A stretch of DNA of 64,000 nt from Micromonospora parathelypteridis (GTDB lineage Bacteria > Actinomycetota > Actinomycetes > Mycobacteriales > Micromonosporaceae). Below, piece after piece: positions 27,301 to 33,794 of this stretch (within the stretch, counting starts at the first letter, position 1; every line of letters starts with the position of its first letter). The position numbers and the translations under genes were made by a program. The DNA is taken from NCBI RefSeq assembly GCF_014201145.1, contig NZ_JACHDP010000001.1, forward strand, positions 6,014,001 to 6,078,000, in the 5' to 3' direction. Below the pieces are notes generated by a model, which was not told where the DNA came from, did not search any database, and saw only the letters and a list, made by a program, of their open reading frames with translations.

Positions 27301-27606
27301 TGGGGGACGTGGCCCAACACCGGGCAGCAGTGGGCGGAACTGACCTGGTCGTCCGCGCAGACGCTGCGGTCGGCGGAGGTGTACTTCTTCGACGACAACG
27401 GTGGCGTGCGGCTGCCGGCGTCGTGGCGGTTGCAGTACTGGACGGGCACCGAGTACGCGGACGTCCCCGGGCCCAGTGGTTACCCGACCGCGATCAACCA
27501 GTACAACCGTGTCACCTTCCCCGCCGTGAGCACCTCCCGGCTTCGGGTGGTGCTACAGGCCGGCACGGCCTCGGTGGGGCTGTTGGAGATCAAGGCGACC
27601 GGCTGA
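24325..27606 (+). CDS. Secreted MGH1/GH121-like glycoside hydrolase with two C-terminal F5/8-type modules
   Basis: A 1093-residue exported protein. The signal peptide spans about 1-33 (ending RPALA). Residues 34-805 hold an N-terminal beta domain (MTRGRGLFMYTHNPS) and an alpha/alpha-barrel-like region with conserved blocks YIDVPDGAIKKNVYYRWW, PTSIEGVTGYNNAIVLTQPM, IFPFYTANQ and VVEDVAGLRPR. Residues 806-947 and 954-1093 are discoidin-like modules. The catalytic region is strongly similar to the first 870 residues of the giant protein at 35814. The setting (GH43, GH127, importer, LacI) matches beta-L-arabinobiosidase GH121 loci, so that is my best guess; an uncharacterised GH63-like clan member is the alternative. 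Coupled to the GH43 gene by ATGA overlap and followed by a strong terminator. Confidence 0.72.
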   Translation: MSRIQPVRASLAAIVTATLVAGALAVSGRPALADQTIGYPTFSGPAVPAPPVGYSTGNTMQAIYDAESAGTDFWMDRLLARPGNDPAGPWLMTRGRGLFMYTHNPSIIGFGGNTAYWDNISSQGAYTITAGSGTLTEQVAQRWQAPSHWRSVHTGGTLRVDVNKFITNQNVAVTNLTVTNTGSASSTVQLRVTSPYATSGSGNELTGSRQVKNNLTTIRPRLSADGFTVSGGGLNRSVTLGAGQSVTTKVQLGIVTDEIPESLTEYTNYRNATPAAAFATHVREYNRWWAENVPYIDVPDGAIKKNVYYRWWLMRFNHLDVDIPGQDFQFPTSIEGVTGYNNAIVLTQPMHVDDLKYLRNPIYSYGPWLSVGQSSASGRFMDNPGDPENWSNSYTQYLSEASWRAYQLHGGQPAMLQNLARYAETDVKGQLATYDTNNNGVIEYDWGAMTGNDADAVSFHWRSGNLDRAEGAYVYSNALAAAQAYTVLGNTAKAAEMQTLANRIRDGIVNVLWNPSRQLLEHRHVATNTHVPWKEINNYYPYAVGLMPNTATYREALRLFNDPAEYPIFPFYTANQRDKAAAAAAGNPGSNNFSTINSTVQFRLYSSVLRNYPNQWMTAEHYKKLLYWNAWAQYVNGNTQWPDANEFWSNWNGSAITYRSWIHHNILGSSNWTVVEDVAGLRPRTDNTIELHPIPIGWSHFAVNNLRYRNADLSVVWDDPADGITRYPGVPQGYSIYLNGSRVATVDRLTRVLYNPATGAVTLPSGGTATFSAAFSGLQTPQGVSHTGARMVDMFAKAGVDLTSTVPNLAQGATTSASYTASGSSTGAAVDGFPTNAPLWGSSGSPNATDWYEVNLGQTRTVDDAWLYFRDDRAGNRYRAPASYTVQYWNGSSWVATAAQVKTPAVARANYNRVRFTPVSTQRIRVQVTHASGFRTGLTEVKLYARGGAPPSSGNLAASATPSASYTSSWETVAALNDGIDPPSSNDAVNPRWGTWPNTGQQWAELTWSSAQTLRSAEVYFFDDNGGVRLPASWRLQYWTGTEYADVPGPSGYPTAINQYNRVTFPAVSTSRLRVVLQAGTASVGLLEIKATG

Positions 27607-27615
27607 GGAACTGGG

Positions 27616-27655
27616 GTCCGGCAGCGGCGGGCTGCCCAGCCCGCCGCTGCCGGAC
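27616..27655 (+). terminator. Strong hairpin terminator
   Basis: An 18-bp perfect stem (27616-27633 with 27638-27655, arm GTCCGGCAGCGGCGGGCT) and a 4-base loop start 10 bases after the stop of the GH121-like gene. It ends the GH43-GH121-like transcript. There is no T-run, as usual in actinobacteria. Confidence 0.88.
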
Positions 27656-27763
27656 CTGTACCACGCTGACGATTGGGTAGACGGTGCGTGCCTGGTGGTG
27701 CGGTCTCCCGAAACGGGCTGCCTGTCGATCCGAGGTCTGGCTGCGAATCTCCTGAGAGTCATT

Positions 27764-27781
27764 GCCGAAATCCTTTTCGGC
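27764..27781. promoter_or_regulatory. LacI-type operator, GCCGAAA-N4-TTTCGGC
   Basis: A perfect 7-bp inverted repeat around TCCT, 103 bp before the start of the LacI gene at 27884. It shares the CGAAA/TTTCG core with sites at 22580, 22712, 30096 and 30240 and is the most symmetrical of them. It suggests this LacI gene belongs to the same regulon. Confidence 0.65.
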
Positions 27782-27883
27782 GTTCATTCTCAGAGATCAG
27801 GTGACAGGGCTGATCGAGGCTCCCGGGAGGGACCACCGACTGCCCGACGGCACACGTCGAGACCTCTGACGAGGAGATGCAGA

Positions 27884-29026
27884 GTGATCGAAGACGACGA
27901 CCGTGACGGGCGATCAGTCCCGTCGGCCCCGGCGCGGCGCGAGGAACCCGAATGGGGGGCGAGACATCCCGGCCCATCGGTCATGCGCGACGTCGCGGAC
28001 CTGGCGGGAGTGTCCTCGCAGACGGTCTCCCGCGTCATCAACCGGCACCCGCACGTCGCTGACGGGACCCGGCAACGGGTCCTTGACGCGATGCGCAGTC
28101 TGAACTACCGACGGAATCCGGCGGCCCGGGCGCTGGTCACCCGCCGCTCCGGCACGCTCGGCATCATCGGTTACGAGAGCCCGCTCTACGGGCCGACCTC
28201 GATGCTGTACGCGATCGAAGGCGCGGCGCGCGCCGCCGGATACTTCGTCAGCGTCGCCAGCGTGCGCGACCTGGACCACCGGTCGGTGCTGGACGCGGTC
28301 GACTGGCTGCGCGGGCATTCGGTCGAAGGAATCATCGCCATCGCGCCCAAGCCCGCGATGGCCAACGCGTTCGCCCAAGCGTCCTCCGGCCTGGCCTCGG
28401 TGACCGCGGGCGGCGGCTGCAGTCCGGCGGTTCCGAGCGCTCAGATCGACAACGTCGAGGGCGCGCGGCTCGCCACACGCCACCTGCTCGACCTGGGGCA
28501 CACCACCGTCCACCACGTCTCCGGCCCGGGCGACTGGCCGGAGGCGGCGGAGCGGGTCGAGGGCTGGCGCGGCGCGCTCCTGGCCGCCGGTGCGCCGGTG
28601 CCCGCGTTGATGCTCGGTGACTGGAGCGCTGCCACGGGATACGAGCAGGGCGAGCGCCTGGCCCGTGATCCGTCCGTCACCGCCATCTTCTGCGCCAGCG
28701 ATCAACTCGCCCTCGGCGTGCTGCGGGCGCTGCACGAGGCGGGCCGCCGGGTGCCGGACGACGTCAGCGTGGTGGGCTTCGACGGCACCTCCGATGGCGC
28801 CCACTTCCTGCCGCCACTGACGTCGGTGCGGCAGGACTTCGCCGAGTTGGGCCGGCGCAGCCTACGGCTGTTGTTGGCGCAGCTCGACCTGCCCGCGCAC
28901 GAGCCGCTGCGGGGGCGCGACGTGCTCGTGCCCGAGTTGGTGCTTCGGCGCAGCGCGGCAGCACCGCCCGATCCCGAACTTCCGCCTGCGCAACTGACGC
29001 GATCCGGCCTGACACGCAGCGCGTGA
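27884..29026 (+). CDS. LacI-family regulator (arabinan locus, first)
   Basis: A 380-residue LacI protein. The helix-turn-helix is SVMRDVADLAGVSSQTVSRV, followed by the hinge NRHPHVADGTRQRV and a ribose-binding-like effector domain (LGIIGYESPLYGPTS to GFDGTSDGAHFLPPLTSVRQ). The start is GTG 27884, with GAGGAG at 27871-27876; the open frame upstream has no ribosome site. About 35 residues precede the DNA-binding domain, longer than usual, and ATG 27984 (start MRDVADLAG) is an alternative. Recognition residues SQT/R resemble the E. coli LacI type that reads GAGCGCTC-like sites, so GTTAGCGCTAAC at 35750 is a possible target. The ligand is probably an arabino-oligosaccharide. Confidence 0.88.
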   Translation: MIEDDDRDGRSVPSAPARREEPEWGARHPGPSVMRDVADLAGVSSQTVSRVINRHPHVADGTRQRVLDAMRSLNYRRNPAARALVTRRSGTLGIIGYESPLYGPTSMLYAIEGAARAAGYFVSVASVRDLDHRSVLDAVDWLRGHSVEGIIAIAPKPAMANAFAQASSGLASVTAGGGCSPAVPSAQIDNVEGARLATRHLLDLGHTTVHHVSGPGDWPEAAERVEGWRGALLAAGAPVPALMLGDWSAATGYEQGERLARDPSVTAIFCASDQLALGVLRALHEAGRRVPDDVSVVGFDGTSDGAHFLPPLTSVRQDFAELGRRSLRLLLAQLDLPAHEPLRGRDVLVPELVLRRSAAAPPDPELPPAQLTRSGLTRSA

Positions 29027-29068
29027 CCTGACGGATCTGGCACCACCCGCCCGGCGATCCCGACCGTC

Positions 29069-30094
29069 TCAGCTACGGGGCAGGGCCGGCCCGGTGGACT
29101 CGCGTACCACCAGGCGGCCGCGTTGGCGGATGACCCCGACGCCGGCATTGCCGTCCAGCGCCGCGATGAGGTGCTGGACCGCGGTCGCGCCGAGCTGTTC
29201 GAGATTGAGATCCACCGTGGTCAGCGTCGGCCGGCAGTCCTCGGCGAAGAACTCCCAGTTGTCGTAGCCGACGATCGCCACGTCGTCCGGGATCCGGCGG
29301 CCGAGATCGCGCAGCGTGTCGGCGACCCCGGCGGCCACCTGGTCGTTGCCGCAGAAGATCGCGTCCACGTCCGGCCGGGCCGCCAGCAGCAGTCGTGCCG
29401 CGTGCCTGCCCCACCGCTGTGACCACTCACCGAACAGCGGGTCGCCGGCGGGGGACAAGCCTGCCTCGGCGAGCACCGTGCGCAGGCCGGCGGCCCGGTC
29501 CCGCGCAGCGCGATAGCTGTCCGGACCGGTGATGTGTCCAATCCGGCGTCGGCCCTGCGACACCAGGTGATCCGCGGCCAGTCGGGCACCGCCCTCGTCG
29601 TCGGCGACGATCGACAGGTCGCCCGGGTCCGTCGACTCAGCGTAGGCGTAGACCACCGGAACCGGGATGTGCTGGGTCAACGAGGGGCTCACCTCGTTGC
29701 TGTCACCAACCACGATGAAGCCGTCCACCTGGCGTGCCAGCAGGGTGCGAATGTAGTGCTGTCGGCGGATCGCGTCGCCCCGGGCGTCGCAGAGCAGCAC
29801 CGACATCTGCCCGTTGCCCAGCGCGTTCTCCGCACCGAGCAGGATGGACATGGCGAACCTGCCACCGAGTTCGTCGGTCAGCAGTCCGACCGTGCGGGTG
29901 CGTCCGGAGATCAGCCCGGCGGCCAGGGCGTTGGGCTGGAAGGAGAGTTCGGCGGCGGCGCGCAGCACCCGTTCCCTGGTGGTCGGTGCGACTTCGGCGC
30001 GACCGTTGAGCGCTTTGGACGCCGTGGCCACCGAGACGCCGGCCTGGCTCGCCACATCACTCAGCGTCACTGACTGCGATCGTCGCCGCCCCAC
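29069..30094 (-). CDS. LacI-family regulator (arabinan locus, second)
   Basis: A 341-residue LacI protein beginning SVTLSDVASQAGVSVATASK. It is a close paralogue of the regulator at 49323 over its whole length (LLCDARGDAIR, IPVPVVYAYAESTDP, YDNWEFFAEDCRPTLTTVDL in both with few changes). It is divergent from the importer operon, and its start codon is 1-2 bases from a CGAAA-N3-TTTCG operator, which would give tight self-repression. The V-A-T/K recognition residues resemble CcpA/GalR-type regulators that read CGAAA/TTTC-like half-sites, matching the palindromes here. Confidence 0.9.
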   Translation of the reverse strand: MGRRRSQSVTLSDVASQAGVSVATASKALNGRAEVAPTTRERVLRAAAELSFQPNALAAGLISGRTRTVGLLTDELGGRFAMSILLGAENALGNGQMSVLLCDARGDAIRRQHYIRTLLARQVDGFIVVGDSNEVSPSLTQHIPVPVVYAYAESTDPGDLSIVADDEGGARLAADHLVSQGRRRIGHITGPDSYRAARDRAAGLRTVLAEAGLSPAGDPLFGEWSQRWGRHAARLLLAARPDVDAIFCGNDQVAAGVADTLRDLGRRIPDDVAIVGYDNWEFFAEDCRPTLTTVDLNLEQLGATAVQHLIAALDGNAGVGVIRQRGRLVVRESTGPALPRS

Positions 30095-30095
30095 C

Positions 30096-30108
30096 CGAAA
30101 ACCTTTCG
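30096..30108. promoter_or_regulatory. LacI-type operator at the regulator start
   Basis: CGAAAACCTTTCG, a 5-bp inverted repeat with 3-bp spacer, lies immediately upstream of the start codon of the LacI gene at 30094. A bound regulator would block its own translation-initiation region or promoter. Confidence 0.6.
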
Positions 30109-30228
30109 CAACGTTTCAGGGCAACGGCAACTGCCCGCACGCCCTGCGGTTTTCGGCCAGCGTAGTGCGCAGACAGCTTCAGGCGAAAGAGCGAGAGGCG
30201 ATCGAAATAGGTTCGGGTTTTACCCGCA

Positions 30229-30275
30229 CGACATCTTGCCGAAACCGTTTTCGTGGGACACCCTAGCGGCGGAAC
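30229..30275 (+). promoter_or_regulatory. Promoter/operator block of the importer operon (copy 2)
   Basis: This is nearly identical to 22701-22747, with the operator CGAAACCGTTTTCG at 30240-30253. This copy fits the CcpA/GalR-like consensus CGAAAnCGnTTTCG exactly. It lies about 300 bp before the binding-protein start, implying a long leader. Confidence 0.65.
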
Positions 30276-30554
30276 GTGATGCGCACCACCTCAGCCACGA
30301 CGGTGACGATGTGCCGCACGAGCCGCGTGCCGGGACCGACGAGAGGGCGGAGAGGCGATGACGACATGGCAGGCGTCGCCCGTCACGGCGGCGCGAGCAG
30401 CACCCACGTCACGGGCGGATTCGACCCGGCAGGCGGTCGACGGCGACGTCGCCGCCCCAGCCGTCCACATGCAGCAGCAATCCGGAGATCACATCTCGTC
30501 TTGCGGGGGCCGCCCAGCGGTTCCCTCCGAACGATGAACCCCGTGGGAGGAATC
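30276..30554 (+). other. Long leader of the importer operon
   Basis: These 279 bases between the operator block and the binding-protein start are open in the frame of the gene, but they lack protein-like composition (Arg/Pro-rich) and the lipoprotein signal begins only at 30555. The segment contains a 14-bp perfect palindrome, CGGCGACGTCGCCG (30441-30454). I see no recognisable riboswitch. Confidence 0.45.
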
Positions 30555-31850
30555 ATGACGAAATCCCTGGGCAGGCGGACTGCCCTACGTTCGTTGGCAG
30601 GAGTCCTCGTGGCGGCGCTGACCGTGGGCGCGGCCGCGTGCAGCAGCGACGGCGGCGGCACCAGCGCGGCCGAGGCTGGCCCCAACGGCGTCGACGACGG
30701 CAGCGAACTCACCCTGTGGACCCGCGCGCCGTTGGAGAAGCAGGCGAAGCTCCTCGTCGACGCGTACAACACCGGCCACAAGAACAAGGTCAAGCTGACC
30801 GTCGTTCCCAACGACGACTATGTTGCGAAGGTCGGCGCGGCGGCGGGCTCGGACGGCCTTCCGGATCTGTTCGCCGCCGACATCGTCTACGTACCGAACT
30901 GGGTGCAGCAGGGCCTCTTCCAGGACCTCAGCACCAACATCGACGGCCTCAGCTTCAAGGACACCATCAACAAGGGCCACCTGTCGGCCGGCACCGTGGA
31001 CGGCAAGAAGCACGTCCTGCCGTTCGTGCTGGACCTGTCGATGCTGTTCTGGAACAAGCAATTGTTCAAGGATGCCGGACTGGACCCGGAGAAGGCCCCG
31101 GCGACCCTCGAGCAGTACGCGGCCGCCGCCAAGGCGGTCCAGGCGTCGAAGAAGGACGGCGTCTACGGCACGGCGGCCGGCCTCAACTGCGGCGGGTGCC
31201 TGGTCTTCACCTGGTTCCCCTCCGTCTGGGCGGACGGCGGAGAAGTGCTGAGCGAGGACGGCAAGGAGTCCAAGCTCGCCGACGACACCGCCCAGAAGGT
31301 CTACAGCACCTGGAACGACCTGTGGAAGTCCGGAGCGGTGCTGCCGGCCTCGGCCGATGAGACGGGCCCGACCTGGACCGCCGCCTTCACCGAGGGCAAG
31401 GTCGGTCTGATGCTCTACCCTGCGACGCTGCTCTCCTCGACGCCGTTCGACGTCGGCGTGGCCCCGATCCCCGGCCCCAGCGGTGGTGGATCCACCTTCG
31501 TCGGTGGGGACGGCATCGGTGTGTCGAAGGACTCGAAGAAGGCGGCTCAGGCCTGGAACTTCCTGAGCTGGATGATGTCCGAGGACGCCCAGGTCGGCGT
31601 GCTGGCGAAGAACAAGGACGTGGTGTCCCGCGCCGATCTCGCGAACAACAAGTACGCCGCCGAGGACCCGCGGCTGGTCACCATCAACGAGGCGGCCGGC
31701 AAGGGCGACACCCCCGTCGCGCTGAACTTCCAGCAGGCGTTCAACGCGCCGAACAGCCCGTGGCTGACCCTCGTCCGTAACCGCGTGCTCAACGGCAGCG
31801 GCGACCTGCAGAAGGACAACGGCGAGATCACCGCGGTGCTCAAGCAGTAG
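30555..31850 (+). CDS. Sugar ABC transporter substrate-binding lipoprotein (arabinan locus)
   Basis: A 431-residue carbohydrate-uptake-1 family receptor. A lipoprotein signal with lipobox GAAAC (C29) is followed by ELTLWTRAPLEKQAKLLVDA and a typical family core (LPDLFAADIVYVPNWVQQGL, VGGDGIGVSKDSKKAAQAWN). ATG 30555 follows GGGAGGAA. Two permeases and an intracellular GH127 follow, so the ligand is likely a beta-linked L-arabino-oligosaccharide released by the secreted enzymes. It would be anchored outside the membrane. Controlled by the operator at 30240. Confidence 0.92.
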   Translation: MTKSLGRRTALRSLAGVLVAALTVGAAACSSDGGGTSAAEAGPNGVDDGSELTLWTRAPLEKQAKLLVDAYNTGHKNKVKLTVVPNDDYVAKVGAAAGSDGLPDLFAADIVYVPNWVQQGLFQDLSTNIDGLSFKDTINKGHLSAGTVDGKKHVLPFVLDLSMLFWNKQLFKDAGLDPEKAPATLEQYAAAAKAVQASKKDGVYGTAAGLNCGGCLVFTWFPSVWADGGEVLSEDGKESKLADDTAQKVYSTWNDLWKSGAVLPASADETGPTWTAAFTEGKVGLMLYPATLLSSTPFDVGVAPIPGPSGGGSTFVGGDGIGVSKDSKKAAQAWNFLSWMMSEDAQVGVLAKNKDVVSRADLANNKYAAEDPRLVTINEAAGKGDTPVALNFQQAFNAPNSPWLTLVRNRVLNGSGDLQKDNGEITAVLKQ

Positions 31851-31854
31851 GCGC

Positions 31855-31904
31855 CCGCCGCGGGTGGGTGCCGACCCATGGCTCCCGGCACCCACCCGCG
31901 GCGG
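31855..31904 (+). terminator. Perfect 19-bp hairpin between binding-protein and permease genes
   Basis: Arms 31855-31873 and 31886-31904 are exact reverse complements (arm begins CCGCCGCGGGTGGG) around a 12-base loop. The stem starts four bases after the binding-protein stop. Such a strong intra-operon structure should favour receptor over permease expression by partial termination or 3'-end protection. Confidence 0.8.
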
Positions 31905-31957
31905 AACGACCCGCACGAGTCAACGACCGTCCGCCGCCGACTGATGAGAGGGTTCCC

Positions 31958-32875
31958 ATGAGAGTCACCGCACCGTCTCGACCGCCCAGTGCGGCGATGC
32001 GGGGCCGTGCCCGGCCACGCGGCCGTCAGGCCCTGCTGGGCTGGCTCTACGCGACGCCGACCGCGGTGTTCGTCGTGGCGCTCTTCGCCGTACCACTGCT
32101 GCTCGTCATCAGGATGTCGGTGTCGAGGTGGCCGCTGCTCACCGGCGACCAGGGGGTCAACGCTCCCGACAACTTCGTGAAGGCCGTCAACCACCGGTTC
32201 TTCACCGACTCGGTGGTGTTCACCATCAAGTACACCGTGCTCGCGACCGTGCTGCTCCTGGCCCTCGGCCTGGGGCTGGCCCTGCTCGTGCAGGAGTCGA
32301 GCCGGTGGAACAACCTGCTCCGCGCGTCGTTCCTGATTCCCAGTGCCCTCGGGCTGGCGTCGGCGTCCCTGCTGTTCTACGTGCTCTACTCGCCGTACGC
32401 GAGCCCTCTGGCACCCGTGCTCGATCGGCTCGGCATCACCTTCCTCGGTTCACCGACCGCGGCGCTCATCTCGACGACGTTCCTCATCGTGTGGCGCTAC
32501 GCCGGCTTCTACATGGTGCTCATGCTGGTCGGCCTGCAGGGCATACCGGCGGACGTGTACGAGGCCGCCCGCGCGGACGGCGCCAGCCGGTGGCAGACCT
32601 TCCGGAAGATCACCCTGCCGCTGCTGCGTCCGACCCTGGCGCTGACGACCGTGCTCTGCGTGACCGGTTCACTGCTCGCCTTCGAGCAGTTCTACATCCT
32701 GACGAAGGGCGGTCCGGACAACAGCACGATCACCGTCGTCCAGCTCATCTACATGGTGGCGTTCCAGGGGCAGAACGACCTCGGCGTGGCGGCGGCGCTC
32801 TCCCTCATCGTGCTGCTGGCCCTGGTCCTCATCAACGCGCTGCAACTGCGCGCCTTCCGGTCCGAGGAGAGCTGA
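31958..32875 (+). CDS. Sugar ABC permease (MalF/UgpA type)
   Basis: A 305-residue six-helix permease of the CUT1 family. The EAA loop that contacts the ATPase reads EAARADGASRWQTFRKITLP. The frame is open further upstream, but ATG 31958 has GAGAGGG five bases before it and is followed by a short basic cytoplasmic tail. It works with the next permease; no ATPase gene is present, so a shared MsiK-like ATPase elsewhere in the genome is expected. Confidence 0.92.
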   Translation: MRVTAPSRPPSAAMRGRARPRGRQALLGWLYATPTAVFVVALFAVPLLLVIRMSVSRWPLLTGDQGVNAPDNFVKAVNHRFFTDSVVFTIKYTVLATVLLLALGLGLALLVQESSRWNNLLRASFLIPSALGLASASLLFYVLYSPYASPLAPVLDRLGITFLGSPTAALISTTFLIVWRYAGFYMVLMLVGLQGIPADVYEAARADGASRWQTFRKITLPLLRPTLALTTVLCVTGSLLAFEQFYILTKGGPDNSTITVVQLIYMVAFQGQNDLGVAAALSLIVLLALVLINALQLRAFRSEES

Positions 32876-32880
32876 CGCCG

Positions 32881-33792
32881 ATGGTCGCCGTATCCCGTTC
32901 CCACATTGCCGACGGCGGGCCTCCGCCATCCGCCGCCGGGACAACTCGCCGGAGCAGACCCAGGGGCGTCACCATCGCCGGCATCGCGCTGCGCACACCG
33001 TACTGGGTGTTCTCCGGATCGGTCGGGCTGATCTTCCTGGCTCCGCTGCTCTGGACGGCGGTCGCCTCGGTCGGCCCACGGGCCGGCACGAACCAGGTGG
33101 ACGGCTGGGGCTTCGGCAACTACGAGACGCTGGCGAACTACCAGGCCGGCATCTGGCGCTACCTCGCCAACACGGCGATCGTCGCCCTGCTCGCGGTCGC
33201 GCTGACGCTGCTGATCTCCCTCCTCGGTGGTTACGCGTTCGCCCGGTTCCGCTTCCCCGGCAAGAACATCCTGTTCCTGGTCACGCTCGCCATCCTGATG
33301 GTCCCGTACGCGACGTTGCTGATCCCGCTCTACGTGCTGCTCAACCAGGTGGGGCTGCAGAACTCCCTCGTCGGTGTCGCGCTGGTGCTGACGATGTTCC
33401 AGCTCCCGTTCTCCACCTTCCTGATGCGCATCTCCTTCGAGGCGGTGCCGCGCGAGTTGGACGAGGCCGCGATGGTCGACGGCTGCTCGACGTTCAGCGC
33501 GCTGTGGCGGGTGCTGTTGCCCGCGGTGAAGCCGGGCCTCATCACCGTGGGGCTGTTCGCGTTCCTCACCGCGTGGAACGACTTCATGGCACCGCTGATC
33601 CTCATCAACGACAGCGAGCGCATGACCCTTCCGCTCGCTGTGTCCAACCTGCGGGGCCAGGTGCAGGGTGTCGTCGACTACGGGGCGACCGAAGCGGGCG
33701 TCGTCGTGCTCGCCCTTCCGTGCATCGTTCTGTTCCTGCTGCTCCAACGACACTACGTGCGCGGCTTCATGTCCGGCGCGATGAAAGGATGA
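32881..33792 (+). CDS. Sugar ABC permease (MalG/UgpE type)
   Basis: A 303-residue CUT1 permease with six predicted helices and the EAA loop DEAAMVDGCSTFSALWRVLL. ATG 32881 lies 5 bases after the preceding stop, with GAGGAG at 32864-32869. It ends MKG at the start of the GH127 gene, so translation of importer and intracellular hydrolase is closely linked. Confidence 0.92.
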   Translation: MVAVSRSHIADGGPPPSAAGTTRRSRPRGVTIAGIALRTPYWVFSGSVGLIFLAPLLWTAVASVGPRAGTNQVDGWGFGNYETLANYQAGIWRYLANTAIVALLAVALTLLISLLGGYAFARFRFPGKNILFLVTLAILMVPYATLLIPLYVLLNQVGLQNSLVGVALVLTMFQLPFSTFLMRISFEAVPRELDEAAMVDGCSTFSALWRVLLPAVKPGLITVGLFAFLTAWNDFMAPLILINDSERMTLPLAVSNLRGQVQGVVDYGATEAGVVVLALPCIVLFLLLQRHYVRGFMSGAMKG

Positions 33793-33794
33793 CC

